DNA of 64,000 nt from JAKLQR01 sp963753165 (lineage in GTDB: Bacteria > Nitrospirota > Thermodesulfovibrionia > Thermodesulfovibrionales > SM23-35): positions 62,001 through 126,000 of the forward strand of contig CAVWBP010000009.1 of the NCBI GenBank assembly GCA_963753165.1. The letters run 5' to 3'. A program made the translations under genes and the position numbers. Position 1 is the stretch's first letter. Each line of letters starts with the position of its first letter. Under the pieces are notes generated by a model. It saw nothing but the letters and a program-made list of their open reading frames with translations, was not told the origin of the DNA and did no database searches. Shown here piece after piece: positions 15,979-25,595 of this stretch.

Positions 15979-18382
15979 TTATTCCTTTATGGGAAGTGTG
16001 AAATAGAATGTCGCTCCTTTGTTCGATTTTCCTTCCGCCCAGGTTCTGCCTCCGTGCCTGGTGATTATTCTCCGCACATTTGCGAGTCCGATCCCTGTGC
16101 CTTCAAATTCTTCTTTTCTGTGAAGCCGCTGGAATACGCCGAAGAGTTTATCGACATAGTTCATATTAAAACCGACGCCGTTGTCGCGTATAGAGAATGT
16201 GAATTCCCTTTCGCCGGCAGTCAAGCCTATCTCGATCTTTGCCGGTTTCCGTGTATGGGTAAACTTCAGCGCATTGGATAAGAGGTTGACGAGGACAAGT
16301 TTCATCATGGAACGGTCGCCATACACTTCCGGCAGCTCTGCAATTTTCCAGTCAATATTCCTCCCCTTGATTTCCTCATCCAGATCCCTGATCGCTTCCT
16401 GCACAAGCTGTCCGAGACTGAATTTGGCGCCTATGAATTCAGTGCGGCCTATTCTCGAAAATGCGAGCAGATCGTCTATCAGCATGTTCATCGACTTGGC
16501 AGACCCTGCGATTACCTTCAGGTAGTGCCTGCTTTCTTCATCCAGCATCTCGCCGGTTCTTTGATTGAGCAGTTCCACAAATCCGTTAATATGACGGAGC
16601 GGCGCCCGGAGATCATGGGAAACAGAGTAGGAGAATGCCTCCAGTTCCTTGTTGGCATACTCAAGTGCACGCGCCCGTTCATGCAGCGCTTCATTCACCC
16701 TTTGCACCTCGGCAGTCCGGTCACTAACCTTTTGTTCCAGTTCTTCATTCAGTCTGCGGATTTCTTGTTCAGTTCTTTTCCGCTCAGTAATATCCCTGAA
16801 TATGCCTATGACGCATTCTTTTCCGAACATTGTAATAGGGGACGAACTGATGTCAGCATAAAAAACCTTCCCGTCTTTCTTCTTTACCGGAATATTCACC
16901 GCAATTTCTATTTCCCCGCTGGCCTGCTTTTCGAACTGTTCGATAACAAAGGACGACCTCTTCTTGAGGGTGAATATCATGCACTGATAGCCCCTTAATT
17001 TCTTCCGGAGTATATCCAAGCATTGTCACACATTGCCGGGTTGCTGTCATAAAATATCTTGTCCTGGATGTCTGCGAGAAGAATACCGTCTACCGCATTT
17101 TCAAAAATTGTCCGGAATCTTTCCTCACTCTCCAGTAAGCGCTTCCTCTGCCCTTTTCCGTTCGGTTATATCCAGTGCGGCAAAGGTTACCCCAATCGAT
17201 AAATTTCCCGGATCTACCGGAGCTGAACTTAAGAGCACATCAATAATGACCCCGTTCTTGCGTTTCCAGCGGGTCTCGACAGTGCCGATACCTTGTTCCT
17301 GGATCTGTCTGTATTTTTCTCTGCCGACATATTCAAAATCCTCATCTGATAGATAAAGTATCTTTCGCACTTTTGCCGATCAGTTCTTCGGCAGAATACC
17401 CGAGCATTTTACATAGATAATCGTTAGCCTGAAGAAGCATCCGTTCAGGAGAGGATACAAGCCCTATCCCAACCGGTGATGCCCGAAAGATGCTTTGCAG
17501 TCTCTCTTCATTTTTCCGAAGGCTTTCCTCAGCCCGTTTGCGTTCTGTAATATCTGTTGCAATATGAATAATTTTCTGGAGATTCCCTCTGTCATCGAAT
17601 ACCGGCGTGCATGAGACAAGAAATATTCCCCCGAGGGCTTCAACTTCCATTTCGACAGCTGCAAGTTCCAGAGACTCAAGCATTTTTACCAGCGGGCAGC
17701 CTGCAGGAGGTTCCCCTGCATTATGAAAGACCTCAAAGCACTTTTTCCCTGCAATATCTTCGAAGGATTGCACCCCGATTGCGTTGAGCGTTGCATGATT
17801 TGCTGATATGATATTGTGTTTTGCATCGAGGATAATTGTCGGGTGGCCAATTGCCTGGAAAATATTCTCCCATTCACGATGAGCCTTGAGCGTTTCTTCT
17901 TCTGCTTTTCTCCGGTCGGTAATATCATCTCCGGAACTCAAAGTTCCTGTAATCTTGCCTTTTTCGTCTTTCAGGATCGTGTTGTGCCAGGCAATGAGTC
18001 TTTCCTCGCCGCTCTTTGTGAGAACCGGATTTTCAAAGTATTCAGCCTGTTTGATAGCCTTCCCTGGGATAAGCTTTTCGAAAACCGTTTTCACGTCTTT
18101 CCTGATTCTTTCCGGCAGAAAACGATCAAACCAGTTTTTTCCGATGATTTCCCTTTTCTTGTATCCGAGAATCTCACAGCCTTTTTTGTTTATAAGAGAA
18201 ACTTTCTGGTCAGCGTCTATCACAATCAACATGACTGATGCAATATCAAGATACTTATTTGTTCTGTTTCTCTCCTGAATACTTTTCTGTTCGGCTTTTG
18301 CCGGATGCAGTTTTTTCGCCTTTTTCTGTAAGGGCTTTTTTTCTTTGATACGCTGATCTTTGATTTTATTTTTGTCTTTCAC
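15979..18382 (-). pseudogene. Multi-PAS sensor histidine kinase, broken by several frameshifts
   Basis: In reading order there is a Lys-rich N-terminus, at least four PAS domains (each ending in the DITERKRAEE type of linker), a coiled coil, HisKA with SVSHDLRAPLRHINGF, and HATPase with NLLSNALKFT and GTGIGLANV. The coding frame changes near 17355, 17125, 17040 and 16965. The pieces 17342-18382, 17125-17370 and 15979-17019 each remain well conserved. The C-terminus is a clear paralogue of the kinase at 35277-38162. It is soluble, as no membrane segment is visible. The density of shifts makes either decay or a poor-quality sequence patch plausible. Confidence 0.75.
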
Positions 18383-18573
18383 TGGGTGGTCTCTGTATAT
18401 TTATCGGGACAGAACAGAAAAATGCAGACTGCGAATAGGTCTTTTGTTGTCCTGAAGGGAGCATCTGCGCCTCAGTCTCCGATTATAAGATAATATAACC
18501 GCTTAATTATTCTCACTATCTCATATTACCTTTTGGTTGTCAAGAAGAGCCGAATATCGAACCTGGGGGAAAA

Positions 18574-19467
18574 TTACAGGTTCTTTGACTCAGTGAGGAT
18601 GTGTTCCAGGAATATCTCGTATGCCTTGGGAAGGGTTCTTTTCTTGTGAACGACGATGTAGAATCTGCGTCTCATTTGAAGGTCGGTCAGCGCTATCTCC
18701 TGAAGTATTCCATGCTCCAGTTCATCAGCCACTGCAAATTTTGAGAGTATCGAGATACCAAGACCTGCCTTGACTGCCTGCTTCACTGCATCGGTGGAGC
18801 CGAAAATGCCCGCTATCTGAAACTTCCCGGAAGGGAGCCCCTTGCCTTCCAGAAACTTCTCTGTCTCTCTCCTGGTTCCTGACCCTTCCTCCCGGAGAAC
18901 GAGAGGATAGTCTGTCAGTTTTTTCAGGGGGAGACTGTTCTCTTTCACCTTTGAAGGCGATGCGATCACTATCAGCTGATCTTCCACAAAGGGTATGTAG
19001 TGTATCTGGTCATTTCCCAGTTTTGCGCCGACTATCCCCAGCAGCAGATCATGCCTTGCTATACTTTCAAGAATCCCGCTTGAATCTGAAATCTGGATCT
19101 GAAACGATATCTCGGGATATTTCTTCCGGAATTCCGTCATCATGCGCGGCATGAGATAGACGCCCGGAATGGTGCTTGCGCCTATTATGATTTTCCCGGT
19201 TAAATCTTTTTTGATCTCCCTTATCGCCTCATCGATTGTCTCGGCTTTTGTGATGATTTCCAGTGCGTGGGTATACAGGACTTCCGCCTCTTTTGTGGGA
19301 ATGATGCTGCGGCCCAGCCGGTCAAACAGTTTACAGCCGAACTCGTCCTCGAGAGTCTTGATGTGGTTGCTGATCGTGGGCTGCGTCAGATGAAGGGCTT
19401 CCGATGCCCTCGAAAAACTTCTGTTCTTATAAACTGCAGCGAATACTTTCAGCTGATGGATATCCAT
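18574..19467 (-). CDS. LysR-family transcriptional regulator
   Basis: A 297-residue regulator with an N-terminal winged helix-turn-helix (LKVFAAVYKNRSFSRASEAL, then LTQPTISNHIKTLE, residues 5-45) and a periplasmic-binding-protein-like effector domain. It has the look of the CysB/CbbR branch. It lies 18 bases after the sirohaem dehydrogenase gene on the same strand, so it may share its transcript and could control sulfur or nitrogen assimilation. The effector is unknown. Confidence 0.85.
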   Translation of the reverse strand: MDIHQLKVFAAVYKNRSFSRASEALHLTQPTISNHIKTLEDEFGCKLFDRLGRSIIPTKEAEVLYTHALEIITKAETIDEAIREIKKDLTGKIIIGASTIPGVYLMPRMMTEFRKKYPEISFQIQISDSSGILESIARHDLLLGIVGAKLGNDQIHYIPFVEDQLIVIASPSKVKENSLPLKKLTDYPLVLREEGSGTRRETEKFLEGKGLPSGKFQIAGIFGSTDAVKQAVKAGLGISILSKFAVADELEHGILQEIALTDLQMRRRFYIVVHKKRTLPKAYEIFLEHILTESKNL

Positions 19468-19485
19468 TCCTGAATTCTATCATAC

Positions 19486-20165
19486 TCAGACCTTCTTTGC
19501 CTGTTTGAAAAGCCGGACTGCAATCTCCACGGCTGCTCGATACCCTTTTTCCCTTAGTGTCTTCATAATCCTCTCTGAAGCGATCGCCTTCAGGAATTTC
19601 TCTCTTTTTCCGCTCTCCGCAATCTCTCTCATGGCAGCAGCCCGGAGCTTCCTCGCAGAGTTCAGATATCGGGAAATTTCCGGTCCGTAGAGATTTTCCA
19701 GCTCCTTCCTGATAGTCTTGGCAAAAGCCGGGCTGACGCCGCTTGTTGAGATTGCGATTGTAAGGGGGTTGCGATGTACGTTGAAGGGACGATAAAGCTG
19801 CACAAATGCGGGGTATCCACAACATTGACAGGACACGGCGCCTCACGGGAGACGCGCTCATTCATCAGGGAAGAATCGGTGGCAGAAATAGCCAGAAAGG
19901 CTCGCTTGAGATCCCCCTTTCTGTATTCCCGTGGAATATGCGTGATACGGCCTCTCCCCAGTTCTTTTTCGAGTTTTTTTGTGATCGAGGGACTTATGAC
20001 CGTCACCGAGGCCCCGGCCTTCAGAAGGGAGTATATCTTTCTTTCGGCAACCTTGCCCCCGCCGACTACGATAACTTCCTTATTCCTGAGATCAAGAAAT
20101 ACAGGATAATAGGTTTCTGCCGGTTTTTGTTCGGGAGCGGAGGGACACTGGTTTTTCTGCTTCAC
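19486..20165 (-). CDS. Precorrin-2 dehydrogenase / sirohaem synthase N-terminal type, frameshifted
   Basis: This enzyme oxidises precorrin-2 to sirohydrochlorin (and may insert iron) on the way to sirohaem. The N-terminal part has the NAD-binding VIVVGGGKVAERKI (about residue 30) and CPVNVVDTPHLCSFIVPS. The frame then breaks near 19780, and the family sequence resumes as VHRNPLTIAISTSGVSPAFA through to 19486. Adding one missing base restores about 226 residues, normal for a CysG-N/Met8 protein without the methyltransferase half. It overlaps bamD by four bases and precedes the LysR gene. Confidence 0.8.
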
Positions 20166-20920
20166 TTTTTTAAAGCGGAGATCTCTTTCTTTGCGCTCCC
20201 GGAGAGTTTGTTGTTCGGATACTTTTCGACAAGACGGGAAAGATATTCGGCAGCTTTCTCTTTCTGTCCGAGACTCTTATAGGCCATTGCGGAATAGAAG
20301 AGGACTTCGGGTTCTCCCTTGTAGTCCGGATATTTTTTCAGCAGTCCCTCGAATCTGCCCAGGGCGGCATTGTAGGACTCTTTCTTGTAATAAAACTTTC
20401 CGACCAGGTATTCGTATTCGGCAATGGTATTTCTGCACTTTTCCATTTTCAGATCAACAACATCTTTATAGGGGTTTCTCGGATACAGCGTTTTCAGTTT
20501 TTCGAATTCTTCAAGGGCCTTTGCCGCACCGCCGTACCCTCTCTCCGAACCTTCTATCTGGTCGAAATATACCATCGCTATCTGATACTGGGCATAAGAG
20601 GCGTACTGGTGGTCGGGATACGCTTCGAGGAATTTTCGATATTCGGCAACCGCAAGTTCAGGCTCTTCCTCCTTGACATAGGAATCCGCGATCTTCAGTT
20701 GGGCAAGAGGCGCATATTTCTTGGTCATGTCCCTGTTCTTCACCTCGAGAAAAGAAGCCCGCGCCTGCTCATATTCTTTTTTCTCAAACTGTTCATTCGC
20801 TGCAGTGAAGGTTTTTTCGGGATCGAACCTCTCGGCTGGTTTTCTTACGGACTTTCCGGAGCAGGAAAAAACCGTGCAGAGAAATATCGAAATAAAAACA
20901 CATGCAAGAATTTTCTTCAT
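20162..20920 (-). CDS. bamD: Outer membrane protein assembly factor BamD
   Basis: A 252-residue lipoprotein of the BAM complex, which inserts beta-barrel proteins into the outer membrane. The signal peptide ends in the lipobox VFSC near residue 20. It is followed by tandem TPR-like helices (EQFEKKEYEQARASFLEV, YRKFLEAYPDHQYASYAQYQ, FEGLLKKYPDYKGEPEVLFY) and the YGGAAKALEEFEKLKTLYP block of the BamD/YfiO family. It heads a tight gene set with the sirohaem dehydrogenase, with which it has no functional link that I know of. Confidence 0.85.
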   Translation of the reverse strand: MKKILACVFISIFLCTVFSCSGKSVRKPAERFDPEKTFTAANEQFEKKEYEQARASFLEVKNRDMTKKYAPLAQLKIADSYVKEEEPELAVAEYRKFLEAYPDHQYASYAQYQIAMVYFDQIEGSERGYGGAAKALEEFEKLKTLYPRNPYKDVVDLKMEKCRNTIAEYEYLVGKFYYKKESYNAALGRFEGLLKKYPDYKGEPEVLFYSAMAYKSLGQKEKAAEYLSRLVEKYPNNKLSGSAKKEISALKK

Positions 20921-21069
20921 CGCAGAGTATTATAGCACGGAAGGGCGGTATGGAAAAAGCAGCTTTTCCCTTTCCTGTACCAGAACCCCTTCCCATTATT
21001 CATAGTCAGATTATACAATACCGCATCCGCCCCGTATTCATCAGGGAATTCAAACATTGAGCCAGAGTC

Positions 21070-21342
21070 TCAGACAAGAATAAGCCCCAGCCAGAGCAGG
21101 CAGCCTGAAATGGCCGCTATTTTCTCATGCGGCTTTAACCGTCCGGTTTTCAGGACGAAATAGATGCTGAGGGGGGACGTGAGAAAACATGCGGTGAGAT
21201 AAACCCACTTCGGCAGGACATGCCCACGCGGAGCATCGGGGAAAAGGGAGCAAAAAGGACATTCAATTTCCCCCTCCAGCCGCTGCCCGCAGCGCGCACA
21301 TCTGGTGATCCCCAGTATCTCTTCTGTTTTTTCCTGGTCCAT
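21070..21342 (-). CDS. Small membrane protein with N-terminal zinc ribbon
   Basis: About 90 residues. The N-terminus has CARCGQ...CPFC, a likely zinc ribbon. Two hydrophobic segments follow (VYLTACFLTSPLSIYFVL and IAAISGCLLWLGLILV), so the C-terminal half is membrane-embedded. I chose the ATG with GGGAG upstream over an earlier GTG at 21369. The family is not recognised. The layout resembles many small conserved membrane proteins of unknown role. Confidence 0.6.
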   Translation of the reverse strand: MDQEKTEEILGITRCARCGQRLEGEIECPFCSLFPDAPRGHVLPKWVYLTACFLTSPLSIYFVLKTGRLKPHEKIAAISGCLLWLGLILV

Positions 21343-21479
21343 TTTGTGCTCTTCTCCCACACTCAGCACGTGAGATGGTGGGTGCTCTTCTATTATAGAA
21401 AATCATCATGCTTTTCACCTCTCCGGTCCGTTTTTTTGGTATAGTTATATATAGTTTGTTTTTCCAGGAGGCCTGAATC

Positions 21480-21629
21480 ATGAAATTAAAAATTGCTGCC
21501 TTGCTCATTCTCCTCACCATGCTGGCTGGCTGTGCATCGTTTCAACTACAATCGGAACAGACAGGCTCGTGCGATCCCTATGTGAAATACCGGGGTTACA
21601 GCGGACCATATTGCTCACCGACACCCTAA
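21480..21629 (+). CDS. Very small lipoprotein, 49 residues
   Basis: A strong AGGAGG lies eight bases before the ATG. The protein has a short signal peptide and a lipobox LAGC (residues 15-18). The mature part is only about 32 residues and contains two cysteines (SCDPY and PYCSP), enough for one disulfide. It may be a structural or cell-envelope lipoprotein. It was too short for the usual length cutoff and matches no family that I can name. Confidence 0.6.
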   Translation: MKLKIAALLILLTMLAGCASFQLQSEQTGSCDPYVKYRGYSGPYCSPTP

Positions 21630-21792
21630 GGATTCCTGACGGCGTGCTCTCTTTCTCTTCTGCTCCGTTGCCTCGGGAGTTCGTAGCAACCCGATATCCG
21701 GATACACATCCTGCGTTCAGGCCACCTTCTCTGCTTATTTTTGGGCCTGAATATATGATACAATGAAAGAATATGATACCCGGAGGCAGATC

Positions 21793-22473
21793 ATGAAACA
21801 TAAGGGCTTGTTTTTCGGTATATTCTCTCTCATCATTGCATTCATCACAGCATGTGCCACGACAACGCTCACTTCGGTCTGGAAAGACCCGGCATATCAG
21901 GGCGGACAGATCAGAAAAGTCCTCGTTATGGGAGTTTCCGACAAACCGGCTATCAAGAGGTTATATGAGGATGGATTCGTAAGCGCGCTCAAACTCAAGG
22001 GCGTGGACGCGGTCCCCGGCTATGCGGTACTGCCGTCCGAAGGCGTACCGGATCAAGAGAGTATCCGTTCAAAGGTAACAGAATTCAACATAGATGCAAT
22101 ACTGATTACAAGAATGGTTGACAAGAAGACGGTAGACACCTATTATCCGCCGGAGACAGTTTCTCAAGCCCCACCTCCGCAGCCTTATCCTCCGGGTTAT
22201 TATCAACCCGGATACTATCCTCCCGGCCGATACAATGATTGGTACAGATACTATTCGGACGTATATCAACCCGTTACCACTCCCGGTTATCAGGTACAGG
22301 ACGAAATAGTTGTACTTGAAACAAATCTCTATGAAGCAAAAAACGACAAGCTCATATGGTCAGCACTCTCGGATACCTTTGTGGAGACCTTTGACAGAGG
22401 GTCTTCAGGGCAGATGATACAGGCATTCATTCAGGTCATCATAAAAAAACTGTCTGATGACCGGGTGATCTGA
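21793..22473 (+). CDS. Lipoprotein, DUF4136-like, with a Pro/Tyr-rich insert
   Basis: About 226 residues. The start has GGAGG upstream and a signal peptide with a lipobox-like ITAC. TSVWKDPAYQGGQIRKVLVM and the C-terminal NLYEAKNDKLIWSALSDTF resemble DUF4136-like lipoproteins. In the middle lies a Pro/Gly/Tyr-rich segment (about residues 125-165, PYPPGYYQPGYYPPG) that looks disordered and may contact the wall. It lies 163 bases after the tiny lipoprotein, on the same strand. Confidence 0.65.
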   Translation: MKHKGLFFGIFSLIIAFITACATTTLTSVWKDPAYQGGQIRKVLVMGVSDKPAIKRLYEDGFVSALKLKGVDAVPGYAVLPSEGVPDQESIRSKVTEFNIDAILITRMVDKKTVDTYYPPETVSQAPPPQPYPPGYYQPGYYPPGRYNDWYRYYSDVYQPVTTPGYQVQDEIVVLETNLYEAKNDKLIWSALSDTFVETFDRGSSGQMIQAFIQVIIKKLSDDRVI

Positions 22474-22516
22474 TTGATTCCGGATACTGTCTGCTCAACA
22501 TAACGGCCTGCTGGCA

Positions 22517-24205
22517 TTGATGATGAATCGTGGCTCTCATGGAAGCTCTGACGGTTCGCTCAAAGATCTCCTGCTGATTTCCCTCGTAACCCTCTTTGTA
22601 TACCTCCCCCTGCTCGGAACAGATGTGTTCGACGGCAATGAGCCGATACGGGTGATCATTGCCAAAGAAATGCTGAAGACAGGCAACTGGACTTTGCCGT
22701 TGCTCCATGGGCAACTCTACTTCATTAAGCCACCGCTGATGAGTTGGCTGATTGCCGCGAGCGGGAACATATTCGGGGTTGTGAACGAATGGACTGCCCG
22801 TATCCCTTCTGTGATGGCGGTGCTTCTGACAGGATACACCGTATATTTTCTCACTATCCGCTGGCTGACCAGAGAAGGCCGGCTTTTAGCTTCTCTGGCC
22901 CTGCTCACTATGGTGAGTCTTATTACCAAGGGCATGACCGCGGAAATTGACAGCCTTTTTGTTCTCCTCACAAGCAGCGCCCTCTTGACCTGGTTTTATG
23001 GATATACTCAGCAATGGAAGCCTGTCTTCGTATGGATCGTCCCGTTATCAATTACCGGGATAGGGTTTCTCACAAAAGGCCCCCAGGGAATAGCATATTT
23101 CTATTTCACGGTCTTTGCATATCTGCTCTACAGAAGAAATCTCCGGTTCTTCTTCTCCCTGTCTCACCTTGCCGGATTTCTCTGCTTTCTCTCGATTCTC
23201 GGCATCTACCTGCTTACCGTTCTCCGGCATATCTCTCTGTATGAATACTTCCAGATATGGAAGGGCCAGACCACACAAAGGGGCAGCACCAGTCATTCAT
23301 TTGGTTTTCTGAAACATCTTGTTTCGTATCCGGTTGAATCTTTCCTTTCTTTTCTGCCGTGGACATTCGGGTTCTTACCCCTGATATTCATGAAGGAATT
23401 GCGGACGAGAGCAAAGGAGTTGTTGTCAAATGACCTTTTCCTGTTCTCGTTCATCATGATTGCAGTGAATTTTCCTCTGTACTGGCTGTTGCCCGGAGCG
23501 AGAGTCAGATATATTCTCCCCCTTGGTCCTTTTGTTGCGATTATGCTTGCCCTGCTTTTTGTATGGTATAAAAACGAGGCGGACAACGATCCCCGCATCA
23601 TGCTTTTCTTCAAAAAATTCTTATATACCCTCTTAGGGATGATCTCTTTCTGTGTGGTTGCGATAATACCCGCCGCCATATTTCTCAAAACAGACTTTTC
23701 TCTTCATTTGATCCTCCTGATGAGCGCTCTGATTCTCTTTATCCTGTTCCTCTGGCTTAAGCGGAATGCCCTCAGCGCCGTCAGTATTCCCGTTGTCATT
23801 GCTTTGCTTACTGGATTTTTTATGCTCATCTACAGCGGGACGCAGGCACAACTGCATGAAAAGAGACCGGATGACCCCAGAAAGATCGCCCGCGAAATAA
23901 ACACTGTTCTCCCGAAGGATACCGGCAGGGTATATGAAATCGGATATGACAGGTTCCTGGAAATAACCTGTTATCTGAACAGGGACGTTATTCAGCTTGA
24001 TTCCTTCGATCAGCTTAAACCCATCGAAAAACAGAAAGACGTCTATTTCATCTTTGATACCGCATACCTTCGCAAGGCACAACATTCAGCCGGAATCGAT
24101 CATGGAGAAGACCTTCGATGGGACAAGGTATATTCAGCGCCCTATAAGAACGAAAAAACAGAAATCGTTGTCGGACATCTCAGGGCAAATGATGATGCTG
24201 AATGA
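22517..24205 (+). CDS. ArnT/PMT-family membrane glycosyltransferase
   Basis: A 562-residue integral membrane protein with about a dozen hydrophobic segments. The N-terminal LPLLGTDVFDGNEPIRVIIA carries the conserved acidic residues of the GT-C, polyprenyl-phosphate-sugar-dependent class. The motif PPLMSWLIAASGNIFGVVNEW follows. Members transfer sugars such as aminoarabinose to lipid A or mannose to proteins. The acceptor here cannot be assigned. The start may be any of three consecutive ATGs. It stands alone before tRNA-Sec. Confidence 0.82.
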   Translation: MMMNRGSHGSSDGSLKDLLLISLVTLFVYLPLLGTDVFDGNEPIRVIIAKEMLKTGNWTLPLLHGQLYFIKPPLMSWLIAASGNIFGVVNEWTARIPSVMAVLLTGYTVYFLTIRWLTREGRLLASLALLTMVSLITKGMTAEIDSLFVLLTSSALLTWFYGYTQQWKPVFVWIVPLSITGIGFLTKGPQGIAYFYFTVFAYLLYRRNLRFFFSLSHLAGFLCFLSILGIYLLTVLRHISLYEYFQIWKGQTTQRGSTSHSFGFLKHLVSYPVESFLSFLPWTFGFLPLIFMKELRTRAKELLSNDLFLFSFIMIAVNFPLYWLLPGARVRYILPLGPFVAIMLALLFVWYKNEADNDPRIMLFFKKFLYTLLGMISFCVVAIIPAAIFLKTDFSLHLILLMSALILFILFLWLKRNALSAVSIPVVIALLTGFFMLIYSGTQAQLHEKRPDDPRKIAREINTVLPKDTGRVYEIGYDRFLEITCYLNRDVIQLDSFDQLKPIEKQKDVYFIFDTAYLRKAQHSAGIDHGEDLRWDKVYSAPYKNEKTEIVVGHLRANDDAE

Positions 24206-24294
24206 TACGGTATCAAGATAGTTTTGACTCTGTTTCCACTCGCATGATAATATAAAAACTGCACTAAATTATTAATAAATATATAAAAGCCCCT

Positions 24295-24392
24295 GGGAGT
24301 GTATAGGGCTCTGGTGTCCCTCTCGGACTTCAAATCCGGTGTTGCCTGTTACAAACGGGCAGGGTGGGTTCGATTCCCACACGCTCCCGCCA
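24295..24392 (+). tRNA. selC: tRNA-Sec (anticodon TCA)
   Basis: A 98-base selenocysteine tRNA. The acceptor arm is eight pairs long (GGGAGTGT with ACGCTCCC). The anticodon loop is CTTCAAA (anticodon TCA, reading UGA). There is a long variable arm, a five-pair T arm with loop TTCGATT, and an encoded GCCA end. These are the hallmarks of bacterial tRNA-Sec. SelA and SelB are encoded 14 and 18 kb away. Confidence 0.96.
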
Positions 24393-24500
24393 TTTCCATT
24401 ATTGATTTTAAGTATAGGGTTTGCCAACTTCTCTTATCCAACAATCGAGTGTGACAGACCATATTTCTATTACTTTTTACCGCACCCCTACTGATCTTTG

Positions 24501-24538
24501 AACCAAAATATACATGGTATACGGTGTATATTTTGGTT
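24501..24538. promoter_or_regulatory. Palindrome upstream of the toxin-antitoxin pair
   Basis: Perfect 14-base inverted arms (AACCAAAATATACA and TGTATATTTTGGTT) are separated by ten bases, about 70 bases before the antitoxin start. The site could be the operator bound by the antitoxin. Because seven T residues continue after it, an AT-rich terminator of the tRNA-Sec transcript is also possible. Confidence 0.5.
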
Positions 24539-24610
24539 TTTTTCATTGATAATAAATCTCTTTATTGTTATTATTTAAGTACTAATTTAAGTACTATAAG
24601 GAGTATCAAT

Positions 24611-24880
24611 ATGAATACTATTCCAGCCCAGGAAATAAAAAGACGGGGGATCTCTATCGTAGATGAAATCCTTAAAGACGGGGCTGTCTATGTGATTAAA
24701 AACAACCAGCCTCAGTATGTAGTTCTGACTGAGGATCGATACCGAGAATTATTGGCAGCAGAGAACGAGGCATATATGGCCCGAGTGCGGGCCTCATTGG
24801 AGGACGTCAAAGCAGGCCGGGTTTCCAGGTTTAAGAATGCACAGGAGTTGCTCAGGGCTATTACACAGGAAGATGAGTAG
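24611..24880 (+). CDS. Antitoxin of a type II toxin-antitoxin pair, Phd/RelB-like
   Basis: An 89-residue antitoxin. The N-terminus (IPAQEIKRRGISIVDEILKD) and the block YVIKNNQPQYVVLTEDRYREL (about residues 28-48) match Phd/YefM-type antitoxins, whose N-terminus binds DNA. The C-terminal acidic helix would block the toxin. AAGGAG lies upstream of the ATG, and the stop overlaps the toxin GTG by one base, as is usual for such pairs. It follows tRNA-Sec closely, and tRNA genes are common integration points. Confidence 0.8.
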   Translation: MNTIPAQEIKRRGISIVDEILKDGAVYVIKNNQPQYVVLTEDRYRELLAAENEAYMARVRASLEDVKAGRVSRFKNAQELLRAITQEDE

Positions 24881-25155
24881 TGTATACCCTCATTACTCCG
24901 AAACAGTTCCTCCGTCAAGCCCACAAATTCTTCAGGAAGCATCCCGACCTTAGCCCCCGTTTTGCGAAGACTGTGAATGATCTCTGCCGTGATCCCTTCC
25001 AGCCACACCTCGAACTTCATCCGTTAGGCGGTAAACTTAGAGGATGTCATGCAGTAAGTCTGACCGGCAGCTATCGAATTACCTTAACACTCATGATTAC
25101 TGATAAAGCAATAATTCTGCTCGATATCGGCAGTCACGATGAGGTATATCGCTGA
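24880..25155 (+). CDS. Toxin of a type II toxin-antitoxin pair, RelE/ParE superfamily
   Basis: A 91-residue protein starting at GTG. The order LGGKLRGCHAVSLTGSYRIT, then IILLDIGSHDEVYR, matches RelE/YafQ-like toxins. These usually cut mRNA on the ribosome, while ParE members poison gyrase. The conserved late GSHDEVYR favours the YafQ/RelE side. It is coupled to the antitoxin by the one-base overlap. It looks intact. Confidence 0.8.
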   Translation: MYTLITPKQFLRQAHKFFRKHPDLSPRFAKTVNDLCRDPFQPHLELHPLGGKLRGCHAVSLTGSYRITLTLMITDKAIILLDIGSHDEVYR

Positions 25156-25595
25156 TTCGAATAAATATGACGGACTTGGTGCACATACGTAAGACAGGGC
25201 AAACACACAGGTTCGCCGCTGAGGCGGAGTTACCCCCTTTCCCTGGCTTTTCTCTTTATAACCCTTGTCCTTTACAAAAATTTGACAGGGTAATGACATT
25301 TTGGTAGGGTTGAAAAAAGGAGAGCAATGGGGACAGGAAGAAAGACTATTGATGCATCATATGCAATAAAGTTGCTTTCTTTTTCCTTCCACGAGTTTTG
25401 GGGGTTCGATGTTTCACCTCCGGAATCTTCCTCTGTTTTTTTGACTGAACCGACAAGACGCTCCTGACATTCCCGCACAGCCGAATACACAGTATCACTT
25501 TCAAGAAACCAGCCAGCCACAGGTCTTCTCCATGAAAAGGACAACAGGTTTTGTGAATCAGATCAACCTTTTGCCAGAAAAGAAAGGAGGAAACT
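25156..25595. other. Gap without a convincing gene
   Basis: I find no supported gene. One 46-codon frame from ATG 25327 has AAGGAG upstream but no recognisable content. The stretch could hold a decayed sequence following the toxin-antitoxin insertion. The last bases carry the AAGGAGG site of the next gene. Confidence 0.35.
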
